Origin: Straminergon stramineum
Lineage: Eukaryota; Streptophyta; Bryopsida; Hypnales; Calliergonaceae
DNA length: 64,000 nt
Assembly: GCA_963920665.1 (NCBI GenBank)
Contig: OY987272.1
Coordinates: forward strand, 9,243,001 to 9,307,000
Direction of reading: 5' to 3'
The position numbers and the translations under genes are program-made. Position 1 is the stretch's first letter. Every line of letters begins with the position of its first letter. This document shows, in pieces, positions 23,100 to 36,099 of this stretch. The notes below the pieces were generated by a model. That model was not told the DNA's origin, did no database searches, and saw nothing but the letters and a program-made list of their open reading frames with translations.

Positions 23100-26000
23100 G
23101 CCCTATAGAGAGATAGAAATGATGGGCATTGTCAAATTTTCATAATTTTTTTCCTAAAATTCAAATTGTTATGAATTTTAGAAGCCAAAAGTTGGCCTAC
23201 TCCCATCCCCAATATATAGATTCTTCCATCACTGCTCATCTAAAGACTAATTTGGCTCTCAAAACAAAGCACATGTGTCATAACAGTGATGGCTAGAAGA
23301 TAGTGGGAAACCAAAAAACTAATGGTTACTTATTGGTCATCTCTCTATTGAATTTCCCATTACCTATGTATTGACCATAGGTTTTGGTTGGTCATGGGAG
23401 GTTCTACCATACAAAGTTCAAGTATTACTTTGGATGAATGAAAAGTTATTTCAAAAAACATTGATTGTCCTAAGGTATTTTTTTCATCATATAGAATACG
23501 GACTTCATGGCACTCTAAGGCTTGCCTAATATGAATATTGTTTTTGCATTTTTCATGTAGTTTCTGTTGATGACCCATACACACAATCATGGTGGAATCA
23601 GATGGGTTATTCACAAGTATTGGCTTGTAAAGACCTATATATTAAATAATAGAAAATTTTCTTTTGGGTTCTTTAAAATCCTAGAGCTTTTCAAGGAGTG
23701 AAGAAATTAGGTCTAAAGAATTTTTGACTCTTATTTTATTTCAAAAATGAAAAGAAGAGCACTTATGAAATTTGAAGGGCATGTCCCCTATTCCTCATAA
23801 TTCCACAATTTTTTGATAGACTTATTAAAGAAACCAAATTTGCCATGTGACAAATCTTGTCCCTTCAATAATGCCATAGGGAGGCTCATATGTGGAAAGG
23901 CTCTTATTATAGAAGGTAAGTTAGGTTACTTCCTTAATACTTCCTTAATTTAAGGTAAGAAATATTATAATCATTTGTAGACCCATTTTTAACAAGTAAA
24001 TTTCTTATCATAGTGTCCCCCAAAGTACGATTAAATTATTTCCAAACTTAATTGTGATTGATTGATGGGTGACATTAGGGGAAATTTGAGGCCTCTACAT
24101 GCCCGTTTCATGGTTGTTCCCTTGCTTATTCCCTATGTTGTCTAGGAATAGCTAGTTGTTGTCAATAAAATAAATATAAAAAAAAATTGATTAGTTTTGA
24201 AATGCAAAAATAAGTTGAATTTTTTTTTGATGTGGCACAATCTTAGCCATGTCAGACTGTAGTAGTGGCGTAGTTCTTGCGTTCCCTACAACCTAGGAAC
24301 TCGCAGGCATGTAAAGGCCTCAAATTTCCCCTAATGTTTTTTAGATTTTGGTTTTATGATGAGTTTATGTAATGGTTTGAGTGGTCTAGGGAGCTTCGAC
24401 TTTGAAAATTCATTAATTACATGACTTATCTAAAACTCTTTTTCTATTTCTGAAAATTCCTGATTTTTGATTGCTAACACTATAAAAATGATTTTTCTTG
24501 AAAAAAATACCTTCAAATATGATGAATTCCTTCTTTGGATAGGGTGGGGTGTTTTCATCTTAGTTGTATGTTTTATAATGGGATTGGGAGTCAATATGTT
24601 GTTATCCAATGGTTACATATGATTTTTTCATCTTCTTGTTTCTTTCTCTTCTTCCTATGTTCTTTGTGTGTATGACTAATTTGGCTAATGGAAAAGAGGC
24701 AATTGTCTATTGCCAATTCTCTTATGGAAATGAACTATTTTGGAGCCTAACTTAAACATTTTTGTCCATAAACAGATTGAAGGAGAAACTTTAAATCACT
24801 AAGAAATTGAGTGACGAATTGACAATAGTCTTAATGGGAAACCAAAAGTATTTGAAAAAAAGTAGTCACTTTAAGAGTGCATTAGCCTAAATTAAAATGA
24901 TTATTCTTTGGTGCACCCTAGATTGCTTTCTAGTTACAATTTGGAAGAATTCAAAGAGTAAACAAAGTTTGGCAATTCATTTAGATCTATCAAGGTTGTT
25001 ACATTGGGCAAGCATCTATTGATGTCACCATCCGATTTGTCCCATGAATGGATTCATTAAGTGACCTTGAACCCCCCCTCCAATGTGACAACCTTGAGAT
25101 TGTCACATCATCCAAACAATCCAACTTGTTTATATGATAGACAAGACAATCCACCCCTAACCCTAATATGTCCAATGAGACAACCTTAGAAGTTGCCCTC
25201 GTGTTGAGTGGTTAGTGACAATGCACTAGTAGGAGCCCCTCTTTTTTGGATGTTAGTAACAAACAAGAATGTTTTCTAGAACACAAGTAAGAAGATGGGA
25301 TTGTGGGCATGGAGGTAGAATGTAGTTGGATGTTTCACTCAGCGTTTGGATGTCTCTAGTAGAACAAGTTGATGTCTCATGCAATGGTGATGTTTTGGGA
25401 GAGATTGAAAAAAACATAGTTGTGTTCTTGTAGAACGACCAATAAAACAACGACCTACCACATTGGCAAGGAATTTCAGTTTAACAACAGGTAATTGAGT
25501 AGAAGTTATTGTAGGCTAGGGTAAAATGAAAACATGGAATTACACAGAGGAAGGGCAATTCCTTGGAGGCTTTCAAAAAAGGATTGCATGGAGGGAAAAA
25601 AAATAGTAGGATGACTACATTTTCCATTGCACTTCTAATGTAGCTATAATTGTATTAACAAGTCCTAAACAATTAGTTTAATGCATTTTCCATTAGGTTG
25701 TTTTTTTGGACTAGTGTCCTTTGTATTGGCTTCAATGTACATGCTAGATTTTGGAGGGACAAATTCATAGTGGTCAGATTCTGACAAATTTGGTGAAATT
25801 TCACCAAAACAAAAGCCATATTTTGCATTATCTAATTTCCATAAATTTTTATTTCCATTGTCCCATATACTTTAGAATTAAACAATGTATGAAATTCAAT
25901 CTGTCATATTCTTGGTGAAGTTCTTGTGTTTACCTTCTTGTAGACAACAAGACATATTGGGTGTCCAAAAAATGAATTTCTTAATTTGTTGTAGTCTATA

Positions 26001-28900
26001 CTATACATCAACTTCGGCATCAAGACATTTTTTGAGACATAACATTGGATGTCAACAATAATTTTGAAACATTTTAAGACATTCACTCTAGCTTACACCA
26101 TACAAAATAGGCCATACACAATACATAATGCACCATACATTGTACACAATATGTGATATATTGTACATCATATACAATACGTCATATACAATATACCATA
26201 TTTGATATATATGTGGCATGGCTTGAAAAGTCACTTATTGTGAATATATTGACAGAAAAAAGACAAGTTATTTATACAAGTGGATGGTAGGAAGGAAGAC
26301 AAATCATATGAGATATGTGAATTTTGATATTGTTTTTAGTGCTAAAAACAATATTAAAACTATACATCAAGAATTTTTTTGATATTGTTAAAATCTTGAT
26401 GTATAAGTTGATGTTGTTCAAAACACTATTAATCTTCTCAAATACCGTGACGTCAAGTGCTACATTAGCTACCACATCATCTCTAGATTGGATATAAAAA
26501 AATCCCTTGTGGCACTACCCACCTATGTGGCACTTACATGGAGGTGATGTGGCTACAACAAGGTGCATTTTTTGCCCCTTCTTTTACTATGTTTGTTGTG
26601 ATGTTACTCTAAAAACATGGCATGTTTTTTCAAATTTTCTCATGTTTTTACCATGTAAATCTTGATGGATTTTTCTAGAGATGCACCATAGACATGCTTG
26701 ACATTCAACTAAACATTTGGCCACGCTCATGGACTTGCTAGAAAAAATGCGGGTTCCTTCTACTTATGGTTTCAATTGGTTATCACCCTAAATTATGTAG
26801 AGCTTCTTATTGTATACAAGACTATTGTTGCATGACAGATGAGTTATCAATGTATCAAATCCTGAATTTGATAAAGTCTAGTGCTAATTTCGAAAGACAT
26901 GCTATTGATATATGAAGTTTAGATTTTAGTAAGAACTTCAAGAATGGAAACATTTGCATTTCATGTCTACAACCTCTTTTTATAGCCTAATGTATGAGTC
27001 TGTAATCTCTCCATGAGTAAGTTGTATAATCGAGAGTAAATCTTATAACTAAGAACCAATAATGTAGTTCTTGTCAAATGTGAAATAGATCATCATCAAA
27101 AAAAATCTTTGTTTGGTATTTTTGAACGTTGTTTACATTTAAAAACATGAAAATAGTCAGAATGTGCTATAGGTTGATTGCAAGGAATACTTGTACTATT
27201 TGGTGTTACACATTGCATATTGATCTATTTTTTGGCCATAACTTTTGCATTCTAGATCCAAATGACTCAAAATTCATAGGCAAGGTACTCATCTCTATTA
27301 TGAACCTTGTCTGAGCTTTGGGAATTCAAAAAAAGTATTTTACTATCCGAAAATAGCCCCCAATTTTATGTCACACTTGCCAATCTTTTTTTTAACAAAG
27401 TAGTACCCAAAGAAACGAATTTGGAGCTGAAATTTGGTGGAGATGGTCTTGTAGTATACTTGTAGCTATTGTTCAAAGGATTTCAAAAAATAGTTAATTA
27501 TATGTCATGTACAAGTCCACAAAGTGAGCCACTTTCTACTTGCATTTTGAAACATGAAAAAATTAATTTTGGTGTTTTTTTTGGTGAATGATCATCTCCA
27601 TCAAGTTTTTACAAATGAAAATTTTCTATTTATTTATTTCATTTTTTCCTATTTTTTACAAATTAAAACATCAAAATATGTATTTTCTTGAGATTTGACA
27701 CTTTTCTAGTTCTCCTACTTAGAAAAATTTTCTATGATTTTCCTTTTGAGGTTACATTCATCTTATAGGTGTATATATTGGCCATATTTTTTTTGTAAAT
27801 TCTAATTTTATAGTACTCCAAAAAAACAAGGCAGGAGTATTGTAAAACGCAACAAAATTGGCAAGTGTTTCTTGCAATCACCTTGTATTTGAGTTAGTTG
27901 TTCTTGTTTTCAATTTATATTAATTTGGGTTACATGATAGCCCAATTGTAAAACCTTAGGAGATTATAGCCAAAGTTTTCATTTTGATTGTATTTTTTTA
28001 AGGCTATAATTTGTAAATAAAGTTGGAAAGATCACAACCTACGAGTTTGAATAGAAATATTTCTGACTTCTTGGAGGGTTGATGGTTTAACCTCTAATGA
28101 CCCAAGGAGTGTGCACTTCTCAATATAGGTCAATATTGCCAGGAACTTTAGCAATTTTTTTGCTCATTTTTTCTTGAGATTGGATTAAATGTAACCATAG
28201 GACCTTGTAGTTAACCTTGAGAGTGAACACTTCAAAAAAATTCAGATATTTGACCACACAGTTTTTATTTGTAGATATTTAAGTTTGTAGTTTTATTTGG
28301 GCCAATTGAAAAAGGGCATGGCACTTTGAAGGACCATGTCTAAGTGAGTATATTTTGAAATGATAACCTTTTTGTGCTTATTAAAAGACAAGAGAGTTGA
28401 GAATGCTCACCTAATATTTCACAACATTTTGGTCATTTTGCAATTTTTGGTGGAGCTTGCATTGTACAATGGTTACTCAAATGAGAGAGTGTTTGTAAGA
28501 AAAACAAGAATGGAGACACTTGCCTTCTCCTTGACGTCTTTGGATCTACCCTTGTGGAGGTGGGCAACAATCGCATTGGTTAGCCATGCCCAAACTAAAT
28601 TTTAAAAAATCAGTTCAAGCCATAACTATACTACACAACTCAACTCAAATTCTACAAGACAAAGTTTAACTCAAAATTTGATGAAACTACTGCCATAGCC
28701 CATAGGGACCACAACACAATCTATTTTCTAGAAATAATGTTTATTATAAAAAAAAATTCAAAATTTGATAATAAGCAATCCTGAAAAGAGGGACAGTGAC
28801 TAAAAAATGATCACTTGGGGGTCATCAAGGGTTCAGATTTGAGAGGATAGTGGCTATGGTCTTGTTGTTCAATGAAATGGAGTCAATCTAGTTTATTGTC
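23100..28900. other. AT-rich intergenic DNA, no gene recognised
   Basis: Contains dispersed AT-rich repeat fragments; a block near 24350-24520 (words TCTAGGGAGCTTC and GATTGCTAACACTA) is similar to 16650-16790. Between 26100 and 26220 there is a degenerate array of CATATACAATA-like units. Open frames up to 84 codons (23360-23614 minus, 28360-28605 plus) show no domain. Confidence 0.5.
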
Positions 28901-28988
28901 CATAGAAGTCTATAGCCATGTATTCAGAAGTGACCAAAAAGCTTAGAGGCTTTTGTCACAACCATAGACTATGATGTGACAATGTTTA

Positions 28989-29560
28989 GAGCATCACCGT
29001 TGTGGAGTGGCCAAATCCCCAAGGCAAACTTGACATGGCAAGCTCATCAATCAATGGTGTGCTTGGGTAGCCAAGACCCTACAACATTGGCCAACAATCT
29101 CAACTCCCAAAACTTCATTACTATACTACAATTTGCGACTGCAATTAATATTGTTCCTCTTATTGCACTTCTAAAAGCAATCTCATGATGGTTGATAAGT
29201 ATTAGATGGACTAGGAATGAGCATCAAATCCAAGAGTTTGACTAAATCAATGGGAAAGCTACTTAACCACTCAAGGCCTTGATTGGAAAAAAATATTATG
29301 TGCAAAAGCTCAAGTTGTCATTATGAAAAGAACAACTCACCCCAAGTGGAATGCAAAGTACTTGAAACATAGTCAACTCAAGATTCCAACAAAAACTCCA
29401 TCATCTACTTCAAACTAAGTTATCTCAAGGAAAATGTGGTGCACTTGGTGCTTTGAAAACCACACCCTAAGTGATACAATGTGGGTTGTTTAGGCTCCCA
29501 AGCCTAGAGCATAGAGTCCTAGTCAATATACTGAGTAGGAGTGGGGATGTTCTTTTATTG
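28989..29560 (+). other. Possible decayed retroelement gag-like fragment
   Basis: After a TTAGAGCATC motif at 28986, the plus strand from about 29220 reads QWESYLTTQGLDWKK and, past a stop, WCTWCFENHT, which resembles the CxxC...H zinc knuckle found in retroelement Gag proteins. Stops interrupt the frame repeatedly. The similarity is by eye only, and the family cannot be named. Confidence 0.25.
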
Positions 29561-29813
29561 CCAATGATGAAAATTTTATGGATGGGTTATTTGAGATTTA
29601 ATAATATAGTAATGATACTTGTCATTTTGGAGGCTCTTTAATTCAGTTTAATTGATTTTTATTATCAAACTTTTGGTTGCTTCTTTGAACATCAGATTTT
29701 TTATTTTCAACAATGAATCAGTATGGTAAGCTCACCCTAGTTGAACATATTGATTCTAGGCTTTCCTCAAGTGGTCCACATAGATATTGGTACTTTATTT
29801 TTAGTAGCACTAA

Positions 29814-30189
29814 GAGCATCACCACCCATTTGCTAAGATGCAAGCTTGGCTTGGCTTACAAAAGAGGGGCCATCCAATTTGCAAGCCAAACCACCCCACC
29901 CATAGCATACTATAAGTTCCCAAATTTGGACCACTTTGTAAGGTCCATCCAATGGGCTATAGCGCTAAAGGTCCATTCTTTGGGGAAAATATCGGTACTC
30001 TTGTCTCATGGGATTTGCAAACTAGTTTGCAAGCTACGCTTTGGCTTGCAAAACAACCCGATTTTGTAAGCCATCCAAGACTTTTGACCCAACCTCTTAA
30101 CAAGTTTTTACGTTTTGCAAGATAGGTAGGACAATTTTGCAAGCCACCTTAAACAAGTCATCCGTTTTGCAAGGCGGGTGGGGATGCTC
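29814..30189. mobile_element. TAA-flanked MITE with GAGCATC ends (PIF/Harbinger-like)
   Basis: The left terminus GAGCATCACCACCC and right terminus GGGTGGGGATGCTC are inverted repeats, flanked by TAA at 29811-29813 and 30190-30192. Three-base TWA duplications are typical of PIF/Harbinger elements. The interior has repeated GCAAGC words and a 118-codon frame (29713-30069) that begins outside the element and shows no domain. The right half is included in the 272-bp tandem duplication that follows. Confidence 0.6.
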
Positions 30190-30565
30190 TAATAGATCTG
30201 AGAATACGACCCCGGTATATGCAACCCAAAAGAAGGGGATCCGCACCACTCGGCACCGTACTCTTCGATGAACTTACCGGCCGGTCTGCTCTTCTAGTTT
30301 GCAAGCTACGCTTTGGCTTGCTAAACAACCCGATTTTGTAAGCCACCCAAGACTTTTGACCCAACCTCTTAACAAGTTTTTACGTTTTGCAAGATAGGTA
30401 GGACAATTTTGCAAGCCACCTTGAACAAGTCATCCGTTTTGCAAGGCGGGTGGGGATGCTCTAATAGATCTGAGAATACGACCCCGGTATATGCAACCCA
30501 AAAGAAGGGGATCCGCACCACTCGGCACCGTACTCTTCGATGAACTTACCGGCCGGTCCGCCCTT
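30022..30565. repeat. Tandem duplication, two copies of a 272-bp unit
   Basis: Bases 30022-30293 and 30294-30565 are near-identical; only a few substitutions were seen (for example GCAAAACAAC versus GCTAAACAAC, and CCATCC versus CCACCC). The unit joins the right half of the Harbinger-like element to about 100 bases of unique GC-rich DNA directly upstream of the SPRING-like gene. The high identity implies a recent event. Confidence 0.85.
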
Positions 30566-30762
30566 CTACCCTCAAGGTTTGCAAGTGCTTCGGTAATAGT
30601 AGCCTAACCCTAAGAATTGGTCATCGTAGAGGTGACAATGGTGCCCTCGGGCGTGATCCTTGGTTTCTGAGAATTTTTCTTCATGCGATCGAGGTGCTTA
30701 GTGGATTAGTCGCTGCAATTCGGACTCAGCTCCGGAGTTACAGATTCTAGGGTTTTGACGAG
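30566..30762 (+). promoter_or_regulatory. Probable 5' UTR exon of the SPRING-like gene
   Basis: GC-richer sequence ends at a good splice donor, GACGAG|GTGAGA, at 30762/30763. The downstream coding exon begins about 1 kb later, so this is likely a non-coding first exon followed by an intron containing the spurious 133-codon frame at 30763-31164. The transcription start and the intron acceptor were not located. Confidence 0.4.
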
Positions 30763-31736
30763 GTGAGAAATTGGACAATTCGTGGGTTATGGGAAAGAGC
30801 ATTTTTGATGCAGATCGCTGTTTTAAGTTTCAGGATGCTGAAAATTTTAAATGCAATCGGTGTATTCGAATTGCACAACGGATTCCTGATTCGAATTTTG
30901 ACGCTTTATTGTGATTTCTTGACACATTTGGGTTTTACTTCCGTTTACCTTAATCTCGATGCTATTTTTGTAAAAGCCTATGTTTGGTGTTGCACTTTTC
31001 GAAGCTCTGAGCGTGATCCGAGTCCGCAAGCAATTTTGGTAGTATGTTTGCAGCGTTTGCAGATTCTTGCAAAGAATTTTGAAGTAGGGCACGGAGTTTT
31101 GATCTTTCTCACCTGTTTCGTTGTGATGCTTCCAGATGTGTGCATTGTTGTTTCCTCCTCTTAATTTTCTCATTTTCACCATGAGTGTCGTTACGATGTA
31201 CCGTAAGTGGACGTCTGGCTGACAAAATTGTGGTTAGATTGGGCAAATGGCAAGAAGACTATGATTTTGATGGTGATGTGAAAGAGAGACGAGATGGACC
31301 ACTTACGGTAGAGACAAAGCATGTGCATAAGGTATTACTCCTTCAAACACTGAAATAAGAAGATCTGAGACTGTTCTGAGATTGAAAAAATAAGCTCAGC
31401 TTACCCATTTTTCAAAATTTGGGAGCTATATTGAATTAGCTATGAATTTTCAAAACCATTATAGTGTCTTTCCCCAAACCAAGCACTACACTATGCTTAG
31501 AGCATTCCTTTATCTTCTTCAAGTGTTTTATGAGAAGGCTACAACCAAATAAGTTTCCACAATTGGGATTATAGAGTGTGGTAGTTTTCATGGGTTTTAA
31601 GTTGCCATAAAAACTGTGTACAAGCATTACTTAGATTGTATTTCGAGAAATTGTAGGCTGCGCTTTAAGGAGCCAAGCTAAATTGGAGGATCTACCTTGT
31701 GCATGCAGAAATAAGATGATCAATAGCCTGTTGGAA

Positions 31737-34407
31737 ATGAAGACATCTTCCAGCAATTACAGGCTACTTATCTTGTTGATCTGGTTCCTATGTTACTGTT
31801 CACTTTGTTCATCAGTGCGCATAATTGGGTGGGTTCAATCACTCTCATTTCTTTTAGTGTGAGTATTTAGAGTATTTGTTTTTGATTAAAATCTTCATAG
31901 TGTCATGTGAGGTTCCAGATTTGATCAGGATAAGAACCTGCTGCTCAGTAAAGGACAATAGTTGTATTTTGGTGTAGGTACCTTGTCAAGATGAGCTTAT
32001 GGTTTGTTTTGATACCCCTTAAGAAGTTGATTTGTACTTTTATTACAGAGACCAAAGATCGAAAACAAGAGGAGAAGATGTATTGCAGTGCAATAATACT
32101 GTTCAGGGACGTTATTTACTCTCTGATAGCCGTGGTGAGATAAGTTACTACTTGTGGTTTGCAAGTGCAATGACAATTATGTCCTAGACAATTTGATTCA
32201 TACAATGGTTCTTATTTCTTTCCAGTGATAATCTGCTCATCGATGTCCTTCGATGTAGTGCCTACAATGCGTGGCCACTTTCATTTGAAACAATTCTAAA
32301 ATTATCGGTTGCGTAGATATGGTCAAAAGTTGGGCATCTCATTGTTTTTGTGATTGACCTTCAGAATTTGATTTCAGGATATGTTTGCAATATCATGGCG
32401 GTCGATCCTGCCACAGCATGCTGCCCAGAAGGAGGAGAACAGTATTCTTGCCAGTAAGCACTTACGTGTTTGTAATATTTCACTTGCATGTAAAGCAGTT
32501 CAGAAGCGACAGTTAGACTATCATCATGTCATTTATCAATGATATATATGCAGGATTTGATATTCGTCTCTTGCAAATGCAGGGGTTGCAACACACTGTC
32601 GCAGTGCTGCAGTTCGTATGAATATTGTGTCTCATGCTGCTTAAATCCAATGCGGGTGGGTCATCCTCATTCCATTTTTATTCCGTACATTCATTTGCTC
32701 AAACCATTGGTATTACATAGATTCTGAATTCATAGTTGAAGTTCTAAAGTGGCTATGGTTTTATTGTATAGACAGCACTGGAGGTTGCATTGAAGACAAA
32801 GCTTGCCCGGCAGGCAACTGCAGGTTGTTGTCTTCCGAGTATCCAGTTGTTTTTGGCTGTCTAGGCGAATCTCTGTCTTGACCTACCCTAACAACTATCT
32901 TTGGGATGGTATCTGGACAGGGATGTGGACCAGTTTATTTGACTACTGTTCCGGACGCTGCCGACACAACTCTGAGAGTGTGGTATGCCCCCTGAACTAC
33001 TTTGGTGCGAATTTTATGTGAGTTTTGGAGCTCATTGACACTTTGCTAACGCATGCGCCTGGCTCAGGTTCACGAAAATGCCTATGTGAGCGGTGAGCAC
33101 CACTGTTTTTCAGCGAAATCCACTCCACCAGGTCTGGTTTATTCTGTGTTTCTTCTTTATTAAACAACTTGGAATATCCGAAGCAGAGGTGTTTGGAGTG
33201 TTCTCCTGTTAATCTTTTTGTCTTATTATTACAGGGGAATCAGTGGAAGCGAGTGCTGAGGATAAACTGGCCGACGTGTCTGTTATTGTTGGCGGGTAAC
33301 GCACTTTCTCTTACTGTTGTGAAATACTAGTAGAAAACCTAGCCACATTACAATTGGATGTTAGAAACTGCCTTAAATTGCGTTTCAGTTCGCAGGGTTT
33401 AACATGACTAGGTTCTCTGGAAAGGAGGCTTTTCTACTACGTATTCACTCGAATGCGTGCTTTCGTATCCTGCTTCCCTTGGTTGGTTTGCTAGGCCTCA
33501 GTTCCATGCTATTAGCCTCTTAGCTTGAATACTGCAGCCAAAAAACCAAAGGGGTGGTCGAGTAAACTGGAGTGGTTTCTTGTGAAGGGTGCAAGATTGT
33601 TTTCTCTACTGCTTCCAACAATATGACTGTCTGTTTTGCAGACAAGGATTGTCTTGTGAGTCAACTTGCAAAGCAGCGGGACTTACCTGTCGAGAGGAAA
33701 AACTTGCGGTTCTTAACAGCTGTGCAGAGTAAGTTTTGGATTAGCTTGTGTAGCTAGATTGACTTTGCCGTATTAGAATTGGAATATATGATCAAATTAA
33801 TTCAGTGTATTATGTATTGGGATGGTTGGGCTCCTATTAGGCAGGGAAGGTTGAGGTACACGCCAGAGGGTGTCCACCGTCTCTGATATTCTGTATCAGA
33901 ATTTTTTGAGTTTGAAATTGTTTTACTTCATGAATTTATGTTAATTTAATTGACAATTACAAATGAGATGCATCGAGGAAGTTTGTATTTTGATGCAATT
34001 GAAGTATGCAAAATATTGATTGCATCCATTGTCGAGCTGTGGTCATATGTTTAGGTTGGGACTAAACAGCAGGGCTTCGTATATGTACATGGAAATGTTG
34101 TAACACAACATGTATCTGAATAAATGCAGGTTACAGCAATACAACGAATGCAAAGGGCTGTGCATACCTAGCTCCGGCCCAGACCAACCAGCAGAGGTCG
34201 TTAGTGGGGCACCCGAGCACATGGTACCTTTCTCTCCCCTTCTTGTTGCATCCTGAGAACTGAGGTCGCTAGGGTTAGACAGACAATCTAACCGTTTGCA
34301 ATTTTCATTTACAGCACCCAGGCGCATGCTTGTTCAGCACTCAAGTCACCCAGCTATCATGTAGTGGCTATCATCCTTTTACGCGTCGGCTTTGTCCCTG
34401 TGCGTGA
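31737..34407 (+). CDS. DUF2054 / SREBP-regulating-gene (SPRING, C12orf49-like) protein
   Basis: Ten coding exons with GT-AG introns and matching phases: 31737-31828, 32049-32134, 32378-32453, 32583-32655, 32772-32823, 32921-32982, 33068-33131, 33235-33295, 33642-33728, 34130-34223, plus the terminal exon 34315-34407 (eleven segments in all). The product is 279 residues. Residues 9-28 (RLLILLIWFLCYCSLC) form a signal anchor. The luminal part is cysteine-rich: CNNTVQGRYLLSDSRGYVC, then CCPEGG, CQGCNTLSQCCSSYEYCVSC, FDYCSGRCRHNSESV, HENAY, LSCESTCKAAGLTC, LNSCAE, YNECKGLC and a C-terminal TRRLCPCA. This pattern matches the DUF2054 family; the human member is a Golgi protein needed for activation of site-1 protease and SREBP. 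Plants keep site-1 protease but no canonical SREBP, so the role here is unknown, perhaps licensing that protease (inference). A short upstream frame, ATG CAG AAA TAA, lies at 31703-31714. All family cysteines appear intact. Confidence 0.93.
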
Positions 34408-36080
34408 TCAACGTTTACAAGCATCTTGTCAGCTGGAATTCGGACCAGTTTCATCTCTTTCCACAACCTGCCTGCACATTTTTATGTCAATCGTGGTCTT
34501 GTAGCTATTTATAGATCCAAGTTCTGGCCTTTATACCGCTTTGTGTCAGCACATGGCGAGGGATGCACCATAGCTTGTGTCATCGCTTAGTGTCATGTTA
34601 TCCACCATCTCATTTTTTCAAAGCTCCAGGTTGGCCTTACTGTCTTGAGGGAAAGGATTTACACTCTTGAAAATTTGTTTGCATAATCAGCTTTTTATGA
34701 GTGACATTTGAAAATCAATCAAATGTGCGAGTGAAGATTTTTGGTAGCTATGGCTCTGAACGAAAACATGGATCAAGTCGGATACCCTCTCTCGTATCCG
34801 TATTTCCATAGGCGTTCTTTGAATAATTGAGGTTTCCTCCTTTCAAGAAAGGTTTGTGGAAGTGTAATACTCAATAAAGAAGCAACATCTTGTTGGTTTT
34901 TGAGGACCATCGATTGTGAGTGTTGGTTTCAATCTTCAGCTTCGTAAGTCATGCAGTGCGAGGGTTTTTCTTCCCTGATACTTTTCTCCAGAGGAGACTA
35001 AGTGGAGCCAAGTCAACTGTTGTTACGTTGCCATTTCCCCATGTGCATCTCAGAAATGGGTGATCCAATCTTAATCTGCAGACCGACTGTTAGGATTTGC
35101 AGCTAGGCTCTCAGCAACTAAATTGCAATGCTGTCGAGAAATTTCTGGAGTTCTTCTTGTTATGCATTTGGGTGGGTTCGGCAGTGGATTCATGTGCAGA
35201 AGGTTGTCTGCTAATCCAGATTCCAGAGTGTAATCGCCCAATCTTCTGCTCATGATAAATGGAACTGGAAGTTTTCTACCTAAGACATGTAGGTGGTTAC
35301 TTTTGTGCTAGTTGAACTGATAAATTACTAGGACATTGCCAATAGAGCTTTGAGGCACTGTTTGGTGCCTGTGAGCCTTTTATATGCACTGCGGATTGGA
35401 GGCTTTGTTGTTGAAGGCTGTGCTGTAGAGACAGGGGTTAGTTCAGCAGTCTCCAACTCATCAGCAGGCACGTGGTGATGTCATTGTAAGTACCTTCTTA
35501 TGCAAAAGAAATTGCATTTGTATGTGAAAGAGTTACAGAATTACAGACTGATATCAGCGTTAAGTAACGAGATTTTATCCAGGATATTACCGTATTATAT
35601 TCCTCATCAGCCTGGCTTTGGGTATCCTCGTTTTACTTCTAACCGTTCAGACTGTCTGTTAGATAGTACCACTCCGTAATCATGAATTGGAAGGAGATGA
35701 CAGAAGAAGCTGGGAAATGATTAACTTACACCTGGAGAGACTCGCTGCTGTGCAGGCAGGCTAGGTGTGACAAAACCGGCTACGTATGTAACTACTCTGG
35801 TCGGTTTCACACGGGGGAACTGCAGGCTGATCGATTTCTCAGGCCTCTGGTCGGCATAGGAGGAGCGGCACAACTGCACAAGGCACTGCGAGTCAAGAGC
35901 TGCAGGCTTTGCCCTGCACGCTCTAACTTACATGGTGTCATCGTCTTTGTGTTGTTATTTTGCTGGCCCCGCCTCACTGCTGCCAGGTCTTTCCTGCTGC
36001 CACCCTACTTTTTGTATTTTCTGGGCCGTAGGACTTTCTCTTTTCTTAAGTGTCGCCTAACAGCTTAAAGAATAAAGACG
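34408..36080 (+). other. 3' flank of the SPRING-like gene, with possible poly(A) signals
   Basis: The DNA stays fairly GC-rich and non-repetitive for about 1.6 kb after the stop codon. AATAAA occurs at 34873-34878 and 36071-36076; composition returns to AT-rich shortly after the second, so transcription might end at either. No further coding frame with recognisable motifs was found; a non-coding transcript or spliced 3' UTR is possible. Confidence 0.35.
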
Positions 36081-36099
36081 TTTTAAGCGCTGAGCATAG

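Noticed and set aside
26100..26220. CATATACAATA-like repeats as a replication or centromere signal
   Set aside because: They are short, degenerate and AT-rich, and better explained as a decayed simple repeat.
29713..30069. 118-codon plus-strand frame
   Set aside because: It is mostly inside a MITE with inverted ends and has no recognisable domain.
30763..31164. 133-codon plus-strand frame with many hydrophobic residues
   Set aside because: It starts right after a good splice donor and lies in the probable first intron of the SPRING-like gene; no domain is visible.
31190..31330. Plus-strand coding-like stretch upstream of the SPRING-like start (LGKWQEDYDFDGDV...)
   Set aside because: It cannot be joined in phase to the next coding exon with good evidence, and the ATG at 31737 with a signal anchor gives a complete family-like N-terminus. 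It may be an untranslated or alternative exon.
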